Shown one piece after another: positions 32,823 through 41,552 of a stretch of DNA of 57,211 nt. Numbering within the stretch: position 1 is the first letter of the stretch; every line of letters starts with the position of its first letter. The notes below the pieces were generated by a model. It was not told the DNA's origin. It did no database searches and saw only the letters and a list, made by a program, of their open reading frames with translations. The position numbers and the translations under genes were made by a program. Origin of the DNA: DAOVQB01 sp023128935. GTDB lineage: Bacteria > Eisenbacteria > RBG-16-71-46 > CAIMUX01 > WJJG01. The stretch is from contig DAOVQB010000006.1 in NCBI GenBank assembly GCA_030628905.1, forward strand, positions 1-57,211, read 5' to 3'.

Positions 32823-33248
32823 CTACACTCCGTTTTGCGTATGCCGTCTTGCGGCCAGACTTACGTTCAGCGCACCCGCCAGCCGGCATTGATCCATTAC
32901 CCGTACAACAGCTCCTGTGAAACTCTTGCAATCCGCCACAATGATTACACCACTTTCTGGGTTTTCCGCCAGCGCTCGTTCAACGTGGGCGCGCACGCTT
33001 CGTATGTCGATCCGCTTGCCTTCCCAATAGATCTCGCCGCGATTCGTGACGCCAATCAGGATATTCGATTTCTCATCTATTTCCGCTGTGGCCGCGGTCG
33101 AACGTTGCACTTCGATACCGGTCTCCTTGACAAAGCTGGTCGTGGCGACAAAGAAGATTAACAGCAGGAAAACCATGTCGATCAATGGTCCCATGTTAAT
33201 CCGCACGCGTTCCCCCCGCCCGCGCAAACTCCCACGCACACTGATCAT
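32823..33248 (-). CDS. exbD: Biopolymer transport protein ExbD/TolR
   Basis: ExbD forms the proton pathway with ExbB. The 141-residue protein has a short basic cytoplasmic N-terminus, a single TM segment (NMGPLIDMVFLLLIFFVATTSF) with the essential membrane Asp24, and a periplasmic domain (EKSNILIGVTNRGEIYWEGKRI, VIIVADCKSFTGAVVRVMDQCRLAGALNVSLAA). It overlaps the upstream channel gene by 4 bp. Confidence 0.95.
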   Translation of the reverse strand: MISVRGSLRGRGERVRINMGPLIDMVFLLLIFFVATTSFVKETGIEVQRSTAATAEIDEKSNILIGVTNRGEIYWEGKRIDIRSVRAHVERALAENPESGVIIVADCKSFTGAVVRVMDQCRLAGALNVSLAARRHTQNGV

Positions 33249-33946
33249 GTGAGGCTCCCTTCTTGCACATGGCGCACCAAGACAGCGGCTGTTTCATGGA
33301 GCCGATGCTGAAGTTTGGAAGCTTGCCGGTCCAAGGTGCTGCTGAGAAGCAGTCCCGGTATGGCGATCAGCAGTCCAGTTTGGGTTGTGATGAGCGCAAT
33401 CGAGATCCCGCCGGCCAGCGCCTTGGCATTTCCGGTTCCGAAGATCGAGATCACGTTGAATGTCTCAATCATACCGAGCACCGTTCCCAACAGTCCCAGC
33501 AGGGGGGCAATGGCTGCTAGAACCGCTATGGCCCCGAGGAAGCGATCCAGATTGGGGCGCAATCGGTGAAAACAAGCTTGGAGGATCTCCTTGTCGAGCT
33601 GTGAATCCCCCGTTCTTTCCAGCAAGAAGTTGCGTACCAATTGCGCTCGCAGTCCCCCGGTGCTGGCTGCCAGTTGATCGCCTTGTGAACGTGCGCGAAC
33701 GGCGGGCAAGCGGTCGCGTTGTGGTTCTACGGTTTGCGTACCTTGCGATCCTGAGAAGTCCGCTCGCTGAGCGTTCTGAAGCATTAGGATGGCATCGGGG
33801 AGCTCGATATCATTCCGGGTGAGGCAGCGGAGTGTGTAGAGGCGCTCTGAGATCAGCGTCCACATGATCAGGGAACACAGGGCCAGGGGAAGCATGATCC
33901 ACCCCCCCTGGGCCAAGTACTCAATGGCGCTCCACAGCATATCCAT
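33245..33946 (-). CDS. exbB: MotA/TolQ/ExbB proton channel protein (ExbB2-like)
   Basis: The 233-residue protein has the three-TM ExbB plan: first TM at ~14-33 (GGWIMLPLALCSLIMWTLI), a cytoplasmic loop with a Gln/Arg-rich segment, and two long TM helices at ~138-165 (FLGAIAVLAAIAPLLGLLGTVLGMIETF) and ~178-205 (ALAGGISIALITTQTGLLIAIPGLLLSS). The Thr/Pro features of the pore are present. It overlaps the preceding TtpC-like gene by 26 bp, so the start at 33946 may be slightly downstream in vivo. Confidence 0.9.
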   Translation of the reverse strand: MDMLWSAIEYLAQGGWIMLPLALCSLIMWTLISERLYTLRCLTRNDIELPDAILMLQNAQRADFSGSQGTQTVEPQRDRLPAVRARSQGDQLAASTGGLRAQLVRNFLLERTGDSQLDKEILQACFHRLRPNLDRFLGAIAVLAAIAPLLGLLGTVLGMIETFNVISIFGTGNAKALAGGISIALITTQTGLLIAIPGLLLSSTLDRQASKLQHRLHETAAVLVRHVQEGSLT

Positions 33947-35345
33947 TCCGGATCCGTTCCTTCTGTACGATGTTGGTCAGGGCAATCGCTTTCTCCTCCA
34001 TGTCGCCGGCAATGTGATCGACCTGACGGGAGAGGAAGGTGTGGAGCAACATGATCGGGATCGCCACGGCGAGGCCAAGTTCGGTTGTGATCAAGGCTTC
34101 ACTGATGCCACCGGACATTAGCTTCGGATCTCCGGTTCCGTGAAGGGTGATAACCCGGAACGTGTCGATCATGCCAGTGACGGTTCCAAGCAAACCCAGG
34201 AGCGGGGCCACAGCGCCAAGGATCGAGAGCCCGGAGAGAAATCGCTCCAGGCGCGGCAGCTCGCGCAGAATCGCTTCTTGCAGAATGCTCTCGAGCGTTT
34301 CCCGGTCCTGGTGGCGCCCTGACAAACCGGCCAGGATTACGGTGACCACAGGCGATCTCCGATGTTCAGGCTTGCGCACCAGGTTCTCGCACGCATCCCA
34401 TTGGCCATTGGCGGCCAGGGTGTTTACGGTACCCATGATCTTGTCGGTGTTACTATGAACGCGCCGGAGGTATAGGACTCTCTCCACCACAATCACAAGC
34501 GCGGCCAGACCGATCAGAAGGATCGGCCAGATAATGGGGCCACCGGCGCGCAGCTGCTCTCCCAGGCTAGGCTTGCGGGTAATCTGACGCAAAGCCGCGC
34601 CGCCGGAGAAGTCGATGGGGACCACCTCGTCCCTTCCCTCTAAGTAGCGCTTGAGACTGCGCTGGGTTCGCCATGACGGAAGGACCGACAGGGCGAAGAG
34701 ATCCTGCTCACCCGGCGAGTACCTCAGGAACCCTGTTTCTCCTTCCTCCTGGTAGATGGCGAGAAACTTGCCCAGATTGAGAACTGTGCCGCGCTGCTTC
34801 TCTCCCGAGCGGTTCACGTACTGCGCCTGCCTTCGCAGGCTGACTTCTCCTGATCGGGCAATCTCGTCGAGGAACAGATCCGCCATACCTGAGATATCAT
34901 CGATATCGGGGAAGTAGCCCTTGCGGAGCAGGGGTGTGATGACTTCAAGCCGCTCCGGTGCAGCCGCCGTGATAAGGGAATTCCGCAGCATCGTTTCCAG
35001 GTCTCGCGCAACTACGCGGACATTGCCCGAGATCTCTTGGAATTCCAATTCGCACCGCGACCACTTCTCTGCCAGCTTCTCGCGTTGCCTTGTCAGTTTG
35101 GCCGTTTCTCTCTCAAGGAAGGCCAGGTGCTCCTCCAAGGCCTTCTGTTCCGCCTCCAATTGCTCCACTGTAACTAGCAGGGTTTCGCGATTCGAGAGGA
35201 TCTGCTGTTGTGCCTCGCGGGCTTCCTGCAGGGCCGCCTTGCGATCTGCCGCAGCCTTCCGAGAAGCCTGGCGCATGTCCTCCGCGGTTGCCGGCATCAG
35301 GCAGGTTACCGACAGCACGCACAGGAGCAAGGGGAAGGGCTTCAT
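33921..35345 (-). CDS. TtpC-like ExbB-family protein with periplasmic coiled coil
   Basis: The 474-residue protein has a signal sequence (MKPFPLLLCVLSVTCLMPATA), a coiled coil of ~90 residues (~24-115, many Glu/Lys/Arg/Gln: EAEQKALEEHLAFLERETAKLTRQREKL), a small periplasmic domain and then a complete ExbB/TolQ channel (TM ~272-297 IIWPILLIGLAALVIVVERVLYL; FLSGLSILGAVAPLLGLLGTVTGMIDTF; GGISEALITTELGLAVAIPIMLL). This is the TtpC arrangement of Vibrio TonB2 systems, where it is needed for energy transfer. It overlaps the DUF3450 gene by 4 bp. Confidence 0.9.
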   Translation of the reverse strand: MKPFPLLLCVLSVTCLMPATAEDMRQASRKAAADRKAALQEAREAQQQILSNRETLLVTVEQLEAEQKALEEHLAFLERETAKLTRQREKLAEKWSRCELEFQEISGNVRVVARDLETMLRNSLITAAAPERLEVITPLLRKGYFPDIDDISGMADLFLDEIARSGEVSLRRQAQYVNRSGEKQRGTVLNLGKFLAIYQEEGETGFLRYSPGEQDLFALSVLPSWRTQRSLKRYLEGRDEVVPIDFSGGAALRQITRKPSLGEQLRAGGPIIWPILLIGLAALVIVVERVLYLRRVHSNTDKIMGTVNTLAANGQWDACENLVRKPEHRRSPVVTVILAGLSGRHQDRETLESILQEAILRELPRLERFLSGLSILGAVAPLLGLLGTVTGMIDTFRVITLHGTGDPKLMSGGISEALITTELGLAVAIPIMLLHTFLSRQVDHIAGDMEEKAIALTNIVQKERIRNGYAVERH

Positions 35346-36142
35346 GGCACGAGCCTCCCCAGCGGTAGGGCGACGAGTCCGATGGGTCGCCGATGGGTCG
35401 CTATTTCCATGGCCAGATCAATCGGCCGCCTGTACTTGCGTGGCAACTCAACCCACTGCCCTATGGCACGGTCGTACTCCCCGACCCGCTTGCCGTCAGG
35501 TGTGCGCCAGAAGATGGATAGCCTTCCCAATTGGAGGAGATCCACGCAGAGGGAATCACCCGCAACGGTGATCCGATCCTGGTAGACCTCCACGGTTCCC
35601 CCGTACTGGGCCTCGATCTGAAGTACCTCGAGTAGGTGGCGGAGCTTCTCTGCTGGCGTGACATCCGGTCGCGCCAGATCATCCTTGAGTGACGCAAGTC
35701 GTGTGGCACGCTCAGCCGCAAGGAAGGGCAGGTCGTGTGCCACTGAACAGTCAACGCGGCGCAGTATCGCCACCAGTGTATCCTGCAGGCAGGCCGCGAG
35801 ACGGGAGGATTCCTTCAATCTGCGCTCCAACTCCGCAACGCGCTCGTGTAGGGCGGCGAGCCTTTCTTCGGCGATCTCCCTGCGTTGGGTCAGATAGTCC
35901 ACATTGGCCCGCGCAGCTCGGTAACGCCCCACCAGTTCTGTTCGTTGCGCATCCCACTGATCCATCCGTTCTTGGGTTTGCCGTCGGATCTCCACTGTGC
36001 TGTCCACGGTCTCTTCCAGATCCTGCGCTTTTACCTGGGCCAGAGCCGGCGTGGTCTCTTCCGGCTCCTTTGCCTTCGTCTGGCCGAGAGAGGGTGTGGT
36101 CACAAGCACAAACACCGCCATTGCAGTGATCATCTTCCGCAA
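35342..36142 (-). CDS. DUF3450 periplasmic coiled-coil protein
   Basis: The 266-residue protein has a signal peptide (MITAMAVFVLVTTPSLGQ) and a coiled coil (~45-115: VEIRRQTQERMDQWDAQRTELVGRYRAARANVDYLTQRREIAEERL), then a globular part with LRHLLEVLQIEAQYGGTVEVYQDRI, LQLGRLSIFWRTPDGKRVGEYD, the usual DUF3450 end. The family is the regular partner of TtpC. The start is TTG at 36142 with GGAGG eight bases before; ATG at residue 4 is possible. First gene of the seven-gene TonB2-type operon. Confidence 0.85.
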   Translation of the reverse strand: MRKMITAMAVFVLVTTPSLGQTKAKEPEETTPALAQVKAQDLEETVDSTVEIRRQTQERMDQWDAQRTELVGRYRAARANVDYLTQRREIAEERLAALHERVAELERRLKESSRLAACLQDTLVAILRRVDCSVAHDLPFLAAERATRLASLKDDLARPDVTPAEKLRHLLEVLQIEAQYGGTVEVYQDRITVAGDSLCVDLLQLGRLSIFWRTPDGKRVGEYDRAIGQWVELPRKYRRPIDLAMEIATHRRPIGLVALPLGRLVP

Positions 36143-36340
36143 GACTACATCCTCCTCACAGCATTCCCGCAGGCCTCGGGGACGCGCTTAGTCCGCGTTC
36201 CAGATGAATGATACTAGCCCCCAGCGGAAGTCCGCCACAAGCTGCGCCTGATGGTCCTCGGTGCAGGGCCCTTGGCGGGGGAAGCCAGGCAGATGACCGG
36301 CTAACCCAGGGAGCAGCAGTCACTTAGGTAGGGATGCATC

Positions 36341-36412
36341 GATCACGGTGCATAAGTATATGTGCATTACGGCTCATAGGTATGTATGGATCACGGTGCA
36401 TAGGTGAGCATC
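36341..36412. repeat. 24-bp tandem repeat, three copies
   Basis: Units of 23-25 bp share GATCACGGTGCATA(A/G)GT or the close variant ATTACGGCTCATAGGT. On the minus strand a TGA stop falls within the first unit, ending the frame of the possible lipoprotein remnant. Confidence 0.75.
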
Positions 36413-36913
36413 AGCCCAACGCTGTTGCAGGGGACCCTGAACGGGCCACATGGATGACGGCGAAGCACCTCTCCGGATTGCTTGGAGGAGAACTCGCGAT
36501 AGAAATCGCTCCTGCGCGTGGCGGCCCCCTTCGCCAATCGTTTTACAAGCGGCATGACCTCCACTCGAAATGCCTGGGGGGCGAGGTCTCGCGTTCCGGG
36601 ACGGTCCTTTGGTTCGCGATTTTCGAAGCGTACATTAGCCTGCGTGTGTGTGAATACAGACGCTGTCGGAATCCGCACCGCGCAGCACAATCCTCTCTCC
36701 GCTGATGCGCAGCCCCAGCGTGGCCGGGATCGGCTGTTGTGGGTCCTCACAGTTGCCGCAGGCCAGTGAGAGGCAGACTGAGAAGGTCAGGGTCGAATAG
36801 CGTAGAAGCGCTGCGATCGGGCTGCGGGAAGCCCCTGCACATTCGGAGACGACGGCGCAGTTCCTCCTTGCCTTCATCATCTGCAAGGTTCGTTTCCCGG
36901 ATGTCCGCATCAT
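36391..36913 (-). pseudogene. Possible frameshifted lipoprotein gene
   Basis: The upstream frame reads a hydrophobic signal with a lipobox (STLTFSVCLSLACGN) and a beta-like segment (PATLGLRISGERIVLRGADSDSV), then stops at 36635. Around a short CA run (CACACACACG) the next frame continues openly (SVFTHTQANVRFENREPKD...) to a TGA at 36391 inside the tandem repeat. Slippage in the CA run would join the two. No family is recognised and the second part looks partly random, so this is tentative. Confidence 0.25.
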
Positions 36914-37151
36914 TGGATCTCGGTTCTGGCCGGTCCCTTCTGCCGCTTCCGCGCCCTGGTGTCTGCGCCATCTGGTCCTGTTTCCTCAATGACTGCAGCT
37001 TGTCCTGTTATCCTCTCTTGTCTTAGGGCCCCCGCAAGTCATTCGGTGTTGTTCGGTTTGCTCCTCTGCGTTGTTCGGCCCGTGGCGGCATGCTACCTTG
37101 CTGGCGTATCTGTGGCGATCTGCCCGGAGACGAGAGAGCATGGAGGAATGA

Positions 37152-40100
37152 ATGCCGGCCAGACTTGAAATCGCCCTCCGAGAGGACCTCTTTGATGCTG
37201 AAGGTGCCTCACTGGCCCGCAAGGCACGCGATTACCTAGGCTACCGGATCTCGGAGACGCAGACGCGGGCTGTGCGCGTGCTGACCATTGATGCCGGTCT
37301 TTCCAAGGAGACCCTTGAGCAGCTCCGCACGCAGGTCTTCACAAACCCCGTGACCGAGATCTCCTCTTTCGAACCCCTGGACTTCGATGCCGACTGGGTC
37401 ATCTGGGTTGGCTTTCTTCCAGGCGTGAAGGATGCCGCGGGAGAAACGGCCAAGGAGGCAATCGAGGATTTTATCGGCCGCCCCTTGGGCGTGGATAAGG
37501 CCTGTTACACATCGAGACTCTACTTCATTTGCGAAGATGGCAATGGGCCCCACGACCTGGAACATCCACGCAAGGGCGAGGGGAGCCAAGTTCTTGAGCG
37601 GACGCCAGGGGGCGGGTCAAGGCCCGAGCCAAGGCCAGAGCCAAGGCCAGAGCCAGGGCCAGAGCCAAGGCCGGAGCCAGAGCCAAGGCCGGAGCCAGAG
37701 CCAAGGCCGGAGCCAGAGCCAGAGCCAAGGTCCAAGGGGCTCTGTCTCGATGAGGTTGAGCGCATTGCCTGGGAACTCCTGGCCAATGATTCGATCCAGC
37801 GCTGGACCGTCTGGCGTGTAGCGCCTCGCCCGAGCGGACTGGCCGCGTCTACCGAAGAATGCGTACCAACCTGGGATCCCAAGGAAGGCATGGGGATCGT
37901 CATTCCCAAGGTTGTGCTTGAACACACCCCCCGGGTGCAGGAGATCCCCATCAGTAGCAATGAGGAGCTGTTCCGGATTAGCGCAGAACGGCACCTCTTC
38001 CTCAATCCGCGCGATGTTCCTGCAATCCGCCACTATTTCCTGCGCCCCGAGATCCAGCGTGCGCGCCGCAAGGTTGGTCTCGATCTGCCCACTGATGTCG
38101 AACTCGAGTACATCGCACAGGCCCGTAGCGACCACTGCAATCACAACACATTTCGCGGGCTTTTCCGCTATCGCGACGCGGGCACGGGTGAACGCGTTGT
38201 GGTCGACAGCCTTTTCCGCACCTTTATCAGCGAACCCACCCGCCTGATCGGGGCCAAGAAGGATTGGGTGATCAGCGTTCTGTGGGACAACGCGGGGGTG
38301 GGACGTTTCGATGATCAGCACTTCTACACGATCACCGGTGAGACGCACAACTCGCCGTCCAACATGGAGGCCTATGGTGGATCGCTCACCGGGATTGTTG
38401 GCGTATACCGGGATCCGCTCGGAACCGGGAGGGGATCGAAGCTGATCTTCGGTACTTACGGCTACTGCGTGGGGCCGCGGGACTATAGTGGGCTCCTCAA
38501 GCCGCGGCTTCATCCGCGGCGCCTGCTCGACGGCGTGATCGAAGGCGTTCGCGACGGTGGCAATAAGAGCGGTGTTCCGACGCCCTTTGGTGGCCTTTTC
38601 TTTGATGAGAGCTACCTGGGCAAGTGTCTTGTCTATGTAACGGCTGTGGGGATCATGCCCTCCGAGGTGACGGGTGAGCGCAGCGACCGAAAGAAGACGC
38701 ACCCCGGGGATCTGGTGCTGATGTGCGGCGGCCGTGTGGGCAAGGATGGCATCCATGGTGTCACAGCATCGTCGAGCATCTACAGCGAACATACACCGGC
38801 TGGTCATGTGCAGATTGGAGATCCGTATACGCAGAAAAAGATGCACGATTTCCTGGTCGAGGCGCGCGACCGCGGAATGATCAGCTTCATCACCGATTGC
38901 GGAGGAGGAGGATTGAGCTCGGCGGTGGGTGAATCGGCCATCTTCGCGGGCGGTGTGGAGGTGGACCTGGATCGAATCCCGCTCAAGTATGAGGGGTTGG
39001 ACCAGTGGGAGATCTGGATATCCGAGTCGCAGGAGCGGATGGTGGTTGCCGTGGATCCTGCCCGGCAGGACGAATTCCTCGATCTTTCCCGGCGGCATGC
39101 CGTTGAGTCGACCGTCATCGGCCAATACACAGACAGCGGCTATGTGCATCTCAAGTACAAGGGCAAGAGCTGCGCCTATGTTGCCCTCGATTTCTTCAAG
39201 AGCGACTTTCCCCAGTGGGAGTTTGATGCCGAGTGGATCCCACCTGAGGTACGAGGATTGACGGAGCCCGTTCTCTCCGAGCCCGCGGATCACGGATCTT
39301 GCCTATTGGCGATGCTCGAGCGGCCAAATATCGCCTCAAAGGAATGGATCGCGCGCCAGTATGACCATGAGGTCCAAGGGGGGAGCGTGATCAAGCCGCT
39401 TGTAGGCGTGAATCGCGACATTCCCTCGGATGCGGGTGTCTTGCGCCCGGTCCTCGATTCGGACCGCGGGATCGCGATTGCCCAAGCCCTCAACCCTAGC
39501 TACAGCCGGATCGACGCGCATGCCATGACAGTTGCTACGATCGATGAGGCGGTGCGCAGGATCATTGCTGTGGGCGGGGATCCGGATCACATCGGCGGCC
39601 TTGACAACTTTTGTTGGCCGGAGATCCGCCATGATCCCGAGCGCAATCCTGACGGGATGTTCAAGGCAGCACAGCTCGTGCGTTCATGTGTAGCCTTGAA
39701 GTCGTCTTGCCTGGCGATGGGCATCCCCCTGCTTTCCGGCAAGGACAGCATGTATATTGATGGCGATCTTGCTGGCCCGTTCGGTGAACGCCACCGCATC
39801 TCCGGACTTCCCACCCTTCAGTTCACGACTGTGAGTGTGATCTCCGATGTGCATCGATGTACAACAATGGAGCCGAAGCAACAGGGAGACCTGCTCTACA
39901 TCCTTGGCACGACCGGAGATGAGCTTGGCGGGTCGGAGTATTACGAGATGTATGGTCTGACGGGAGCGCGGGTGCCTCGGCTTGACCCTCACAGAGTCTT
40001 CCCGATGTACAAGGCCCTTGCAGGGGCGGTTCGTGAGGGGTTGGTAGCGTCGGTGCACGGTATCTACCGCGGTGGACTCGGTGTTCACCTGGCGCTCATG

Positions 40101-40403
40101 GCGATGGGTGGCGAGCTGGGACTCGATGTGGAATTAGCCAGGATTCCGTGTGGCGATTCGGGCCCACTTAGGAATGATCGTATGCTCTACTCCGAGTCGG
40201 CGGGCCGTTTCCTAGTAACAGTGGGAACCAATGTGATGGAGCGGTTTGAGAGGCTTTTAGGCGATCATGTGGCCACCGTGATCGGGCGGGTGATCGATGG
40301 CCAGCGGCTGCTTGTACGCGGGCATGCGGGGACGGTCATCATTGACTTGCGGATTGAGCAGCTTCGCGATGCGTGGCAAAGACCATTCGGGCATCTGAGA
40401 TAG
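37152..40403 (+). CDS. purL: Phosphoribosylformylglycinamidine synthase, PurS-PurL fusion
   Basis: The enzyme converts FGAR, ATP and glutamine-derived ammonia to FGAM in purine synthesis. Residues 1-75 and 79-225 form two PurS-like ferredoxin repeats (RLEIALREDLFDAEGASLARKARDYLGY; DWVIWVGFLPGVKDAAGETAKEAIEDFIGRPLG). The PurL part follows: ARSDHCNHNTF, GETHNSPSNMEAYGG, GIHGVTASS, SFITDCGGGGLSSAVGE, MTVATIDEAVRRIIAVGG, PLLSGKDSMY. Size (1083) fits the PurSL fusion without a glutaminase domain, which is the next gene. Inside the second PurS-like repeat, residues ~157-193 are a Pro/Glu/Arg string (RPEP units) not found in the family. GGAGG lies five bases before the ATG. Confidence 0.95.
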   Translation: MPARLEIALREDLFDAEGASLARKARDYLGYRISETQTRAVRVLTIDAGLSKETLEQLRTQVFTNPVTEISSFEPLDFDADWVIWVGFLPGVKDAAGETAKEAIEDFIGRPLGVDKACYTSRLYFICEDGNGPHDLEHPRKGEGSQVLERTPGGGSRPEPRPEPRPEPGPEPRPEPEPRPEPEPRPEPEPEPRSKGLCLDEVERIAWELLANDSIQRWTVWRVAPRPSGLAASTEECVPTWDPKEGMGIVIPKVVLEHTPRVQEIPISSNEELFRISAERHLFLNPRDVPAIRHYFLRPEIQRARRKVGLDLPTDVELEYIAQARSDHCNHNTFRGLFRYRDAGTGERVVVDSLFRTFISEPTRLIGAKKDWVISVLWDNAGVGRFDDQHFYTITGETHNSPSNMEAYGGSLTGIVGVYRDPLGTGRGSKLIFGTYGYCVGPRDYSGLLKPRLHPRRLLDGVIEGVRDGGNKSGVPTPFGGLFFDESYLGKCLVYVTAVGIMPSEVTGERSDRKKTHPGDLVLMCGGRVGKDGIHGVTASSSIYSEHTPAGHVQIGDPYTQKKMHDFLVEARDRGMISFITDCGGGGLSSAVGESAIFAGGVEVDLDRIPLKYEGLDQWEIWISESQERMVVAVDPARQDEFLDLSRRHAVESTVIGQYTDSGYVHLKYKGKSCAYVALDFFKSDFPQWEFDAEWIPPEVRGLTEPVLSEPADHGSCLLAMLERPNIASKEWIARQYDHEVQGGSVIKPLVGVNRDIPSDAGVLRPVLDSDRGIAIAQALNPSYSRIDAHAMTVATIDEAVRRIIAVGGDPDHIGGLDNFCWPEIRHDPERNPDGMFKAAQLVRSCVALKSSCLAMGIPLLSGKDSMYIDGDLAGPFGERHRISGLPTLQFTTVSVISDVHRCTTMEPKQQGDLLYILGTTGDELGGSEYYEMYGLTGARVPRLDPHRVFPMYKALAGAVREGLVASVHGIYRGGLGVHLALMAMGGELGLDVELARIPCGDSGPLRNDRMLYSESAGRFLVTVGTNVMERFERLLGDHVATVIGRVIDGQRLLVRGHAGTVIIDLRIEQLRDAWQRPFGHLR
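37620..37730 (+). repeat. In-frame Pro-Glu repeat in purSL
   Basis: Units of 6, 12 and 18 bp built from CAGAGC and CAAGGC (for example GAGCCAAGGCCAGAGC) encode ~37 residues of RPEP and EPEP. It occupies a loop between a strand (RLYFICEDG) and a helix (LDEVERIAWELL). Confidence 0.95.
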
Positions 40404-40446
40404 TCCGCAATCACCGATTGGCAGCGCCGGCGGAAGGGAACGAACG

Positions 40447-41496
<1,050 letters not shown>

Positions 41497-41552
41497 CGTG
41501 CGTGGCAACTGTCTACATTGTGCCACAGCGCACCTCCTGATAGCATCAACAC

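Larger units (their letters stand above)
36143..37151 (+). other. 1-kb divergent intergenic region
   Basis: It separates the TonB2-type operon (minus) from purSL (plus). Contents are a 24-bp tandem repeat at 36341-36412 and a possible broken lipoprotein gene (36391-36913, minus). Close to 37152 is the purSL ribosome site (GGAGG five bases before the ATG). On the minus strand near 36200 a short open stretch ending FRWGLVSFIWNAD looks like a protein end but is closed after ~43 codons. No riboswitch that I recognise. Confidence 0.4.

Noticed and set aside
37617..39293. Long antisense open frame (558 codons) across purSL
   Set aside because: It is the mirror of a strongly conserved enzyme; its start region is only the antisense of the RPEP repeat, and it has no ribosome site or family features.
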